Of a stretch of DNA of 21,364 nt, positions 1-6,409 are shown one piece after another (position 1 is the stretch's first letter; the number at the start of each line of letters is the position of its first letter). The DNA is from Oleispira sp963933055. GTDB lineage: Bacteria; Pseudomonadota; Gammaproteobacteria; Pseudomonadales; Oceanobacteraceae. The translations under genes were made by a program, and so were the position numbers. The DNA is taken from NCBI GenBank assembly GCA_963933055.1, contig CAWVSY010000059.1, positions 1 through 21,364 of the forward strand, in the 5' to 3' direction. The notes below the pieces were generated by a model that ran no database searches, was not told the DNA's origin, and was given only the letters and a program-made list of their open reading frames with translations.

Positions 1-38
1 CCGGCTCCATTGAGTATCATTCTTTTATCCATACTCAT
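1..38 (-). CDS. Start of a divergent minus-strand gene, cut by the window edge (possibly panE)
   Basis: Reading leftwards from an ATG at 38, the frame stays open to the window edge and gives MSMDKRMILNGAG; a second in-frame ATG lies at 32. The hydrophobic stretch followed by GAG would suit the beginning of a nucleotide-binding Rossmann fold. In E. coli the gene next to yajQ is panE (ketopantoate 2-reductase), as I recall, which would fit here. Only 13 codons are visible and there is no strong ribosome binding site, so both the gene and its identity are tentative. Confidence 0.3.
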   Translation of the reverse strand, partial: MSMDKRMILNGA

Positions 39-130
39 AATGTAGTCGATTATTGCCAGAGTGCCATTTAAAGGGTATATATAGCTCAAATATTCGATCT
101 AACTATCTATATAAATATAGGAGGCGACTT

Positions 131-616
131 ATGCCATCTTTTGACATAGTCTCAGAAATTGAAAAACATGAAGCACAAAATGCGGTAGATTCAGCCAATC
201 GTGAAGTGAAAACACGCTTCGATTTTAAGGGCGTGAATGCGACATTTGAATTAAAAGACAAAGAAGTGACTCTTACTGCAAATGAAGAGTTTCAGATTGA
301 GCAGATGAAGCCCATGCTTGAGTCCAACCTTATCAAGCGCAAAATCAAAATTTCTTGTCTTGAATATGGCAAGTTAGTGGGTGCGGGTAAGCAGGTGAAG
401 ATGGCGGCTGAATTGCGCCAAGGTATTGATAAAGACCTAGGTCGTATCATCAATAAGAAAATTAAAGAAAGTAAGATTAAGGTAACCTCAGCGGTACAAG
501 GCGAGATGGTACGTGTGACGGGTAAAAAACGCGATGAACTGCAGCAGGTTATGCAGATGTTAAAAGCAGACGAAGAAATCGAACTGCCTTTGATGTTTAA
601 AAACTTTAAAGATTAA
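131..616 (+). CDS. yajQ: YajQ family nucleotide-binding protein
   Basis: A 161-residue cytoplasmic protein of the YajQ (DUF520) family. The N-terminus MPSFDIVSE, followed by the EIEKHEAQNAVDSANREV and TRFDFKG blocks (about residues 9-34), is the family hallmark, and GKLVGAGKQVKM with the later KKIKESKIKV stretch agrees. The length matches the family. An upstream in-frame ATG at 53 is rejected: the ATG at 131 has AGGAGG about seven bases before it, and family members begin at this methionine. YajQ proteins bind nucleotides; in Xanthomonas and Pseudomonas they have been described as cyclic di-GMP effectors that influence transcription. The gene stands alone, with a strong terminator right after it. 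The exact role in this organism is not visible. Confidence 0.93.
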   Translation: MPSFDIVSEIEKHEAQNAVDSANREVKTRFDFKGVNATFELKDKEVTLTANEEFQIEQMKPMLESNLIKRKIKISCLEYGKLVGAGKQVKMAAELRQGIDKDLGRIINKKIKESKIKVTSAVQGEMVRVTGKKRDELQQVMQMLKADEEIELPLMFKNFKD

Positions 617-645
617 TACTTTTCAAAATTTTGATTTGAAATATG

Positions 646-687
646 AAAAAAGCCCGCCTTGTTCATCTGCAAGAGCGGGCTTTTTTT
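646..687. terminator. Bidirectional rho-independent terminator
   Basis: AAAAAAGCCCGC and GCGGGCTTTTTTT form the arms, with an inner CTTG/CAAG extension. There is an A-run on one side and a T-run on the other, so it can end yajQ transcription (plus) and the AmpG-family gene (minus), which converge here. Confidence 0.92.
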
Positions 688-693
688 CATTTA

Positions 694-1989
694 TTAATTT
701 TGGCTAGCGGCTTCTTGATCCATCGTCTGCTCATTCCAAGGCGCTACTTTAAAGAGTAGCAGCATACCTGGTACTGCGATGGCGGTGCAAAATAGATAAA
801 AATTCGTCCAGCCGATGCTTTCTACAATTATGCCTGTGGTCGCATTTGCGAATGTTCTTGGCAGTGCCGTGAGAGCGGTGAAAAGCGCCAGCTGCGTTGC
901 CGTATAAGCTGGAGAGGTTGTGCGAGCAATAAACGCAACAAAGGCTGCGGTTCCTAAGCCTACGCCTAAATATTCAAAGCCAATAACAAACGCTAAAGCC
1001 CATAAGTTGTATCCAATTTCGGCGAGTAAAGCAAAGCCTAATATTGACACTATTTGAGCAGCGCCAAATAGCCATAATGCTTTATTAATGCCTATTCTTA
1101 GCATTAATATACCGCCTATAATGCCACCGATAATTGCGGGCCACAGTGCGGCGTGTTTTGCGATTAAACCAATTTCTGTTTTGGTGAACCCTAGGTCGAG
1201 ATAAAAGGGTGTAGAGAGTGCCGTTGCCATGCTGTCGCCGAGCTTGTAAAGAAACATAAAAGATAATATCCACAGCGCAGAACGTATACCGTGACGGCCA
1301 AAAAATTCCAAAAAGGGCTCAGTGATGGCAGCTTTTAATGTATGTGGTCGGTGACTATTACTACTCGGTTCTTCACTGAACAGTACCATCAAAATCCCCA
1401 GCGATAAGAAAGCCGCTGTAATCATGAAGACAATGTCCCAAGCATAATGGTCGGCTAAAATAAGCGATAGAGATCCCGGTATTAAGCCCGCTATGCGGTA
1501 GGTTGTTACGTGAATACTGTTGCCTAAACCAAGCTCTCTATCAGGCAATATTTCACGACGAAAAGCGTCAATACTGATATCTAAACTCGCGCTTAAAAAT
1601 GCGGTAATTGCACATAAAATAGCAATTTCAGAAAGTTGTGTTTTTGGATCTAAAAATCCAAGGTAACCAATACTGGCGAGCATCATTATTTGGGTTATTA
1701 GCATCCAGCTACGACGACGGCCCAATGTCGCAGGAGCATAGCGGTCCATCATCGGCGACCAAATAAATTTCCAAGTATACGGAATGCCGACGAGGGCAAA
1801 AAAACCAATTTCTTTTAGCCCTACCCCTTCGCTGCGTAACCATGCAGGAACGAGCTGGATAATAATAAATAAGGGCAGTCCCGAGGCAAATCCCGTGAAT
1901 AGGCAGATTAATAAACGGCGGTGTAAAAAGGGTGTCAGCCAATTAGGGATAGAGTCCGTTGGCTGAGCAGAATTGTCTAGCATGACCAC
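694..1989 (-). CDS. ampG: AmpG-family muropeptide permease (major facilitator superfamily)
   Basis: A 431-residue inner-membrane transporter of about 12 hydrophobic segments. AmpG imports anhydro-muropeptides released during cell-wall turnover and so feeds peptidoglycan recycling and, in many species, beta-lactamase induction. Signature blocks are GFASGLPL (33-40), the IGFFALVG...KFIWSPMMDRY region (61-84), GRRRSW (90-95) and the ASLDISIDAFRREILP block, all closely matching E. coli AmpG as I remember it. It is shorter than the 491-residue E. coli protein, so it may be a 12-segment relative. The start overlaps the end of the upstream repair gene. A GTG at 1989 has AAAGGA six bases upstream; an ATG at 1983 is further from it. 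Overlap implies co-transcription and translational coupling. Substrate specificity is inferred from family only. Confidence 0.8.
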   Translation of the reverse strand: MVMLDNSAQPTDSIPNWLTPFLHRRLLICLFTGFASGLPLFIIIQLVPAWLRSEGVGLKEIGFFALVGIPYTWKFIWSPMMDRYAPATLGRRRSWMLITQIMMLASIGYLGFLDPKTQLSEIAILCAITAFLSASLDISIDAFRREILPDRELGLGNSIHVTTYRIAGLIPGSLSLILADHYAWDIVFMITAAFLSLGILMVLFSEEPSSNSHRPHTLKAAITEPFLEFFGRHGIRSALWILSFMFLYKLGDSMATALSTPFYLDLGFTKTEIGLIAKHAALWPAIIGGIIGGILMLRIGINKALWLFGAAQIVSILGFALLAEIGYNLWALAFVIGFEYLGVGLGTAAFVAFIARTTSPAYTATQLALFTALTALPRTFANATTGIIVESIGWTNFYLFCTAIAVPGMLLLFKVAPWNEQTMDQEAASQN

Positions 1990-2279
1990 TGATAGTCCTT
2001 TAATCGAATGCGGCCATTGTGCAACAGAATGCCTTCATCTGCTAATTTGTCTTTTTGCCTTATCCAAGCGTCGCTATCTTCGGGAAAACTGATTTTACCT
2101 TGAGCATTAATCACTCGATGCCAAGGTAAACTAGAATCTTTGGGGAGGTGTTTTAATGTGCGACCGACCCAGCGGGCGGAACTCGGGCGCCCCGCCAGTC
2201 TTGCTAGTTGGCCGTAGGTCGCAACGTTACCAAATGGAATGGCGTAAATAAATTGATAGAGGGTTTCTTCGGGAGTCAT
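1977..2279 (-). CDS. atl: Alkyltransferase-like protein (MGMT-family, tryptophan in place of the active cysteine)
   Basis: A 100-residue protein with the DNA-binding fold of O6-alkylguanine DNA alkyltransferases (FGNVATYGQLARLAG, then SARWVGRTLKHLP). The active-site PCHRV motif reads PWHRV at about residues 52-56, which is the hallmark of alkyltransferase-like proteins such as E. coli YbaZ. These cannot transfer the alkyl group; they bind alkylated guanine and hand the lesion to nucleotide excision repair. The single-domain length is typical. The start at 2279 has only a weak A/G-rich ribosome binding site. Its stop codon overlaps the beginning of the AmpG-family gene, so the two share a transcript although their functions are unrelated. 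Confidence 0.88.
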   Translation of the reverse strand: MTPEETLYQFIYAIPFGNVATYGQLARLAGRPSSARWVGRTLKHLPKDSSLPWHRVINAQGKISFPEDSDAWIRQKDKLADEGILLHNGRIRLKDYQWSC

Positions 2280-2350
2280 CTTTTTTAAAACACAGTACTC
2301 TTAAATTTTGCTTACTGTAGCACTTTACGGTGAAGTTTGGAGTTTAGGAT

Positions 2351-2435
2351 TGCAGGCCATCCGATGACAGGAAGTCATCGCTGAGCTTACAGGGATGTAT
2401 TTACAGCGTGCCGTACAAGCCTGAACTGCACGCTG
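2351..2435. repeat. Intergenic palindromic repeat unit (two hairpins with a conserved spacer)
   Basis: Two perfect inverted repeats lie in the 212-base gap between the alkyltransferase-like gene and the dehydrogenase. One is CGATGAC/GTCATCG with a five-base loop (2362-2380); the other is CAGCGTGC/GCACGCTG with a 16-base loop (2404-2435). On the minus strand the segment between them reads TGTAAATACATCCCTGTA. That spacer with flanking GC-rich stems resembles, from memory, a dispersed intergenic element common in marine gammaproteobacteria. Only one copy lies in this window, so repeat status is inferred. Neither stem is followed by a T-run, so neither is a classic terminator. Confidence 0.55.
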
Positions 2436-2491
2436 AATGCAAGGAAAGTGAGGGCAGTAACCCCAGACTTAACGAGCGATTGTTGATGTCG

Positions 2492-3283
2492 CTACAAACG
2501 TAAACCACCATCGCATTCGATAATACGGCCAGTGTAATAATCGTTTTCAAAAATAAAGGCAGCAGAATGAGCGATTTCTTCAGGCTTACCCATACGCTTT
2601 AGCGGAATGCCAGCAGACATTTTTGCCAGTGCTTCTGGTTTCATGCCTTTGGTCATTTCAGTTTCTATAAAGCCGGGAGCGATGGCTGCGACTCGAATAT
2701 TCTGACGCGCTAGTTCTTTTGCCCAAGTCACAGTCATAGCTGCAACACCCGCTTTGGCCGCCGAATAATTACTTTGGCCCATATTACCGGCGCGTGAAAT
2801 ACTGGAGATATTAATAATGCAGCCAGCACAATCTTCTGGGCTGGTCTTCGTTCCTGCAGCCTGTGCTTGCTTGATCATTTGAACTGATGCTTCGCGAGCG
2901 CATAGAAATACGCCAGTAAGATTAACATCCATGACCGCTTGCCACTGAGGCATGCTTAATTTTGAAATTTCATCGCCTTTGGCTTTAACCAATAAGCCAT
3001 CACGCAAGATTCCTGCGTTATTAATTAATCCGTCTAAGCTCCCCATTTGAGCTGGAATCGCCATGAACGTATCTTCAACCTGTTGTTCATCAGCAACATT
3101 ACACATGAAAATCGCGGCTTTACGACCTGTCGCCTCAACTTGCTTCTGAGTTTCTTCCATTTGCTCTAGGTTTAAATCAATGATTGCGATGTTTGCGCCT
3201 TTATTTGCCAAATACACCGCCATTGAGCGGCCTAAGCCTTGGCCGGCGCCCGTAATAGCAATTACTTTATCGGTTAAATTCAT
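2492..3283 (-). CDS. FabG-like short-chain dehydrogenase/reductase
   Basis: A 263-residue NAD(P)-dependent oxidoreductase of the classical SDR type. Visible motifs are the cofactor glycine motif TGAGQGLG (11-18), NNAG (88-91), the structural Asn in NLTG (121), catalytic Ser160, and YSAAK with Tyr173 and Lys177, followed by the PG motif (203-204). Asp36, at the end of the second strand (IIDLN), suggests NAD rather than NADP preference. The overall pattern is that of 3-oxoacyl-ACP/acetoacetyl-CoA reductases, with a slightly longer loop before the catalytic Ser (about residues 138-154). The substrate cannot be read from the sequence. AAAGGA lies seven bases before the ATG. It stands alone, away from any fab or pha cluster, so a fatty-acid or hydroxyacyl substrate is only inference. 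Confidence 0.85.
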   Translation of the reverse strand: MNLTDKVIAITGAGQGLGRSMAVYLANKGANIAIIDLNLEQMEETQKQVEATGRKAAIFMCNVADEQQVEDTFMAIPAQMGSLDGLINNAGILRDGLLVKAKGDEISKLSMPQWQAVMDVNLTGVFLCAREASVQMIKQAQAAGTKTSPEDCAGCIINISSISRAGNMGQSNYSAAKAGVAAMTVTWAKELARQNIRVAAIAPGFIETEMTKGMKPEALAKMSAGIPLKRMGKPEEIAHSAAFIFENDYYTGRIIECDGGLRL

Positions 3284-3483
3284 GGTTTATCCTTTAGTTT
3301 ATTGAATGTATATGAGGGTATTGGGAGTTATTATAGACATCTTGTGCCAGTTAAAAATTAATTCTATATGAATTATTCCAAAACAGGGGAAAGAATCAGT
3401 CTTAGGTCGTATTTTTAATGATTTTGATTATACGATTCTTTACTAAATACTTTGTTAGTTTTTCTCTTATAGCGTGTCGAAGT

Positions 3484-3512
3484 CTTGAAATATGGATGAA
3501 TGAACCCATCTT
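3484..3512 (+). promoter_or_regulatory. Sigma-32-like heat-shock promoter of fxsA
   Basis: CTTGAAA (3484-3490) is followed after 14 bases (counted from CTTGAA) by ACCCATCTT (3504-3512). This matches the sigma-32 pattern CTTGAA, 13-15 bases, CCCCATNTA with one clear mismatch in the core of each box at most. The predicted start of transcription near 3519 leaves a leader of about 40 bases before the fxsA ATG. The spacing to the TATAAA at 3512 is too long for sigma-70. Confidence 0.65.
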
Positions 3513-3559
3513 ATAAAACTGAATTACCGTTGTTATGTTTGTTATTGCAGGAAATAAAT

Positions 3560-4045
3560 ATGCCCTTATTAATTATTTTTATCATTATTCCATTAATAGA
3601 ATTAGCCGTTATTTTAAAGGTAAATAGCTTTATCGGCATCGGCTGGACTTTAGGCCTCATCATCATAACCGCCTTTGTTGGGGTGAAGTTATTGCGCCAG
3701 CAAGGAATCAGTACTTTATTACGTGCCAATCAAAAAATGCAGCAAGGGCAAATACCCGCACAAGAAATGGCGGAAGGATTTTTACTAGCCCTAGCAGGGG
3801 CACTATTATTAACTCCAGGCTTTGTTACCGATGCGGCTGGTTTTATTTTATTAGTACCGGCCACACGTCAGGCGTTAGTACATAAAGTGATTGCTTTTAT
3901 TACACCAAGAATGATGACCTCAGGTAGCTTTCGTGCATCGGGTAGTGTTGATGAGGCAGAGTTTAAAGATGTTTATTCGCAAGAGAGTCGTTCGCCAGAA
4001 AAAATAACCATTATTGAAGGCGAATATACCAAAGACGACAAGTAA
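3560..4045 (+). CDS. fxsA: FxsA family inner-membrane protein
   Basis: A 161-residue membrane protein of the FxsA family, named after the E. coli protein whose overproduction suppresses exclusion of phage T7 by the F plasmid; the normal cellular role is not established. Hydrophobic segments lie at about residues 2-18, 25-44 and 72-100. Family hallmarks are the N-terminal PLIELAV block, GWTLGLIIITAFVG, and LLTPGFVTDAAGFILLVP (83-100). The tail from about 118 is polar and cytoplasmic-looking. The ATG at 3560 is chosen because AGGAA precedes it and the family begins here; an in-frame ATG at 3500 falls inside the predicted promoter. It lies just upstream of groES-groEL, as it does near groESL in E. 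coli, and has its own heat-shock-like promoter. Confidence 0.9.
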   Translation: MPLLIIFIIIPLIELAVILKVNSFIGIGWTLGLIIITAFVGVKLLRQQGISTLLRANQKMQQGQIPAQEMAEGFLLALAGALLLTPGFVTDAAGFILLVPATRQALVHKVIAFITPRMMTSGSFRASGSVDEAEFKDVYSQESRSPEKITIIEGEYTKDDK

Positions 4046-4061
4046 AATTTTTTCGTCTTAC

Positions 4062-4091
4062 CGTTGAAATTTCAACGAAAGACCTTATAAA
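4062..4091 (+). promoter_or_regulatory. Promoter of groES-groEL (sigma-32-like, overlapping a sigma-70-like pair and a palindrome)
   Basis: GTTGAAA (4063-4069), 14 bases after its first six positions, then CCTTATAAA (4083-4091), resembles a sigma-32 promoter with the same spacing as the one before fxsA. The same bases also give TTGAAA, 16 bases, TATAAA, a good sigma-70 match. The upstream box lies in a perfect 16-base palindrome, CGTTGAAATTTCAACG (4062-4077), flanked by GTCTT (4055-4059) and AAGAC (4079-4083), so an operator or an RNA hairpin at the end of fxsA is also possible. No CIRCE element is present. Confidence 0.55.
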
Positions 4092-4110
4092 TTAACCATC
4101 AATTTATTTC

Positions 4111-4145
4111 AGAGGCCCTAACATTAAATTCAGGGCCTCTATTTT
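4111..4145 (+). terminator. Terminator-like hairpin in the groES leader
   Basis: Perfect nine-base arms AGAGGCCCT and AGGGCCTCT enclose a 12-base loop and are followed by ATTTT. The T-run is short. It could end read-through from fxsA, but it lies downstream of the only convincing groES promoter and 32 bases before the groES ATG, so it would also be transcribed in the groESL leader. Confidence 0.6.
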
Positions 4146-4177
4146 CCCTCATAGATGAAAATTGGAGAGACTAATAC

Positions 4178-4471
4178 ATGAAAATCCGTCCACTACACGA
4201 CCGTATTGTTGTTCGCCGTAAAGAAGAAGAGCAAGCAACTGCAGGTGGAATTATCCTTCCTGGCGCAGCCGCTGAAAAACCTAACCAAGGTGAAGTCGTT
4301 GCTGTTGGTACTGGCCGCATTCTTGATAATGGTTCTGTACAAGCGTTAGCCGTAAAAGAAGGCGATATCGTTGTTTTCGGTAAGTACTCTGGTCAAAACA
4401 CCATCGATATCGACGGTGAAGAGCTGTTAATTTTGAATGAAAGTGATGTTTACGGCGTTATTGAAGCTTAA
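4178..4471 (+). CDS. groES: Co-chaperonin GroES (Cpn10)
   Basis: A 97-residue co-chaperonin that forms the seven-subunit lid on GroEL and closes the folding chamber in the cytoplasm. The N-terminus MKIRPLHDRIVVRR is canonical. The mobile loop spans about residues 16-33 and carries the hydrophobic Ile-Ile-Leu tripeptide (25-27) that docks on GroEL. The C-terminal half with KYSGQ and VYGVIEA matches the family. GGAGAG lies about ten bases before the ATG. It is followed after 47 bases by groEL, forming the usual two-gene operon. Length is standard. Confidence 0.98.
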   Translation: MKIRPLHDRIVVRRKEEEQATAGGIILPGAAAEKPNQGEVVAVGTGRILDNGSVQALAVKEGDIVVFGKYSGQNTIDIDGEELLILNESDVYGVIEA

Positions 4472-4518
4472 TTATTACAATCACATTTTATAAATTAAAC
4501 AAATTTTAAGGAAAGAAA

Positions 4519-6168
4519 ATGGCTGCTAAAGACGTATTATTTGGTGATAGCGCACGCGCTAAAATGTTAGCGGGTGTAAACATTCTGGCTGACGCAGTAC
4601 GCGTTACTTTGGGCCCAAAAGGTCGTAACGTTGTTTTAGAAAAGTCGTTTGGTGCTCCAACGATTACTAAAGATGGTGTTTCTGTTGCACGTGAAATCGA
4701 ATTGAAAGATAAGTTCGAAAACATGGGCGCACAAATGGTTAAAGAAGTTGCTTCTCAAGCGAACGACCAAGCGGGTGACGGCACGACGACTGCGACAGTA
4801 TTGGCACAAGCGATTATCAACGAAGGCTTAAAGTCTGTTGCGGCTGGCATGAACCCAATGGATCTTAAACGTGGTATCGACAAAGCGACTGCTGCGGTTG
4901 TTGAAGCCATTAAAGAACAATCTCAGCCTTGCCTAGATACTAAAGCAATCGCTCAGGTAGGGACTATCTCTGCCAACGCCGACGAAACTGTTGGCCGTTT
5001 AATTGCTGAAGCGATGGAAAAAGTCGGCAAAGAAGGTGTTATTACGGTTGAAGAAGGCAAAGGCCTTGAAGACGAACTGGATGTTGTAGAAGGCATGCAG
5101 TTTGATCGTGGTTACTTATCGCCATACTTCATCAACAATCAAGAAAAAATGACCGTAGAAATGGAAAATCCATTAATTCTATTGGTTGATAAGAAAATTG
5201 ATAATCTTCAAGAGTTATTACCTATTCTTGAGAACGTTGCTAAATCGGGTCGTCCTCTGTTGATCGTTGCTGAAGATGTTGAAGGCCAAGCGCTTGCAAC
5301 ATTAGTCGTGAACAACCTACGTGGTACGTTCAAAGTGGCGGCTGTTAAAGCGCCTGGTTTTGGTGATCGCCGTAAAGCGATGTTGCAAGACATCGCAATC
5401 TTGACCGGTGGTCAGGTGATTTCTGAAGAGCTAGGTATGTCTTTAGAGACTGCTGCTCCAGAAACGCTAGGCACAGCAAGCAAGGTTGTTATCGATAAAG
5501 AAAATACGGTCATCGTTGACGGTGCCGGTACTGAAACTGCAGTTTCTACTCGTGTTGAACAGATCCGTGCAGAAATCGCATCTTCTACTTCGGATTACGA
5601 TGTAGAGAAGCTGCAAGAACGTGTTGCTAAACTTGCTGGCGGCGTAGCCGTGATCAAAGTTGGTGCTGGTTCTGAAATGGAAATGAAAGAGAAGAAAGAC
5701 CGTGTAGACGATGCGCTTCATGCCACTCGCGCAGCGGTTGAAGAAGGTGTTGTTGCCGGTGGTGGTGTTGCGCTAGTACGTGCACTAACCACAGTAGACG
5801 TTAAAGGCGATAACGAAGACCAAAATGTGGGTATTGCATTAGCATTGCGCGCAATGGAAGCACCCATTCGCCAAATCGCAGGCAACGCAGGCGCTGAAGG
5901 TTCAGTGGTTGTCGATAAAGTAAAATCAGGCACAGGTAGCTTTGGTTTTAATGCCAGCACGGGCGAATACGGTGACATGATTGCTATGGGTATTCTTGAC
6001 CCTGCTAAAGTAACGCGTTCATCGCTTCAAGCTGCTGCTTCTATCGCTGGCTTGATGATCACTACCGAAGCTATGGTTGCTGATTCACCGGTTGAAGAAG
6101 GCGCTGCAGGCGGCATGCCAGATATGGGCGGCATGGGTGGAATGGGCGGTATGCCTGGCATGATGTAA
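4519..6168 (+). CDS. groEL: Chaperonin GroEL (Cpn60)
   Basis: A 549-residue ATP-dependent chaperonin that refolds proteins in a ring-shaped chamber with GroES. Visible features are the N-terminal MAAKDVLFG, the nucleotide-binding LGPKGRN (31-37) and GDGTTT (86-91) blocks, the apical domain at about 190-375, the catalytic Asp398 in DRVDDALHA, GGGVAL (414-419), and the Gly/Met-rich tail ending in GGMPGMM. AAGGAA lies about six bases before the start. By memory it is nearly identical to O. antarctica Cpn60, which assists folding at low temperature. Lys467 and Ser470 occupy the positions where E. coli has Thr and Gly; in the O. antarctica protein the equivalent residues were linked to single- versus double-ring behaviour. 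Two hairpins follow the stop codon. Confidence 0.98.
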   Translation: MAAKDVLFGDSARAKMLAGVNILADAVRVTLGPKGRNVVLEKSFGAPTITKDGVSVAREIELKDKFENMGAQMVKEVASQANDQAGDGTTTATVLAQAIINEGLKSVAAGMNPMDLKRGIDKATAAVVEAIKEQSQPCLDTKAIAQVGTISANADETVGRLIAEAMEKVGKEGVITVEEGKGLEDELDVVEGMQFDRGYLSPYFINNQEKMTVEMENPLILLVDKKIDNLQELLPILENVAKSGRPLLIVAEDVEGQALATLVVNNLRGTFKVAAVKAPGFGDRRKAMLQDIAILTGGQVISEELGMSLETAAPETLGTASKVVIDKENTVIVDGAGTETAVSTRVEQIRAEIASSTSDYDVEKLQERVAKLAGGVAVIKVGAGSEMEMKEKKDRVDDALHATRAAVEEGVVAGGGVALVRALTTVDVKGDNEDQNVGIALALRAMEAPIRQIAGNAGAEGSVVVDKVKSGTGSFGFNASTGEYGDMIAMGILDPAKVTRSSLQAAASIAGLMITTEAMVADSPVEEGAAGGMPDMGGMGGMGGMPGMM

Positions 6169-6189
6169 ACATCACGCTTTATTCCCTAC

Positions 6190-6218
6190 GGATCTTCCAC
6201 TGAATGGTGTGAAGATCC
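6190..6218 (+). other. Hairpin after groEL, before the terminator
   Basis: GGATCTTC (6190-6197) and GAAGATCC (6211-6218) pair perfectly, with an inner CAC/GTG extension. It is not followed by a T-run, so it may protect the 3' end of the groESL message rather than end transcription. Confidence 0.55.
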
Positions 6219-6225
6219 TACAAAG

Positions 6226-6258
6226 AAGCCGCATCTCGTAATGAGTGCGGCTTTTTTT
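6226..6258 (+). terminator. Rho-independent terminator of groES-groEL
   Basis: AAGCCGCA and TGCGGCTT arms with an inner CTC/GAG pairing are followed directly by a run of T. Confidence 0.92.
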
Positions 6259-6349
6259 ATGGGTCCAGATATCAAAAATCGTTCAAATCGTGTAATTTAA
6301 CGTTAATTAATAGGATGTGATCTTGAGTTCAAACAGGGAGCGTGATTGT

Positions 6350-6409
6350 ATGGCATTCAATAAAGATCCAATACACACTAGAAATATAATAAGCGTATGG
6401 CACAAATGA
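6350..6409 (+). CDS. Leader ORF of 19 codons overlapping the start of the MalT-type regulator
   Basis: An ATG at 6350 preceded by AGGGAG (6335-6340, nine bases away) opens the frame MAFNKDPIHTRNIISVWHK and stops at TGA 6407-6409. This TGA overlaps the ATG at 6406 of the regulator (sequence ATGA), the typical arrangement for translational coupling. Neither regulator start codon (6397 or 6406) has its own recognisable ribosome binding site, while the leader has a clear one. The peptide shows no signal sequence and no run of one amino acid, so classical attenuation is not suggested. It may be a true leader peptide or only a device to bring ribosomes to the regulator start. Confidence 0.5.
   Translation: MAFNKDPIHTRNIISVWHK

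Noticed and set aside
53..130. Upstream extension of yajQ from the ATG at 53
   Set aside because: The ATG at 131 has an AGGAGG ribosome binding site and starts at the conserved MPSFDIV of the family.
3390..3441. Long-range inverted repeat AAAGAATC ... GATTCTTT before fxsA
   Set aside because: Arms are far apart and in AT-rich DNA, with no T-run; a chance match is likely.
3500..3559. Upstream extension of fxsA from the ATG at 3500
   Set aside because: It overlaps the predicted heat-shock promoter, has no good ribosome binding site, and FxsA proteins begin at the residue encoded at 3560.
4046..4177. CIRCE operator (HrcA site) before groES
   Set aside because: The TTAGCACTC/GAGTGCTAA inverted repeat is absent; the palindrome present has a different sequence.
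5208..5978. Minus-strand frames within groEL
   Set aside because: They are shadows of the strongly coding plus-strand frame, without ribosome binding sites or recognisable products.
6111..6165. Gly/Met repeats at the end of groEL as a DNA repeat
   Set aside because: This is the normal GroEL C-terminal tail.
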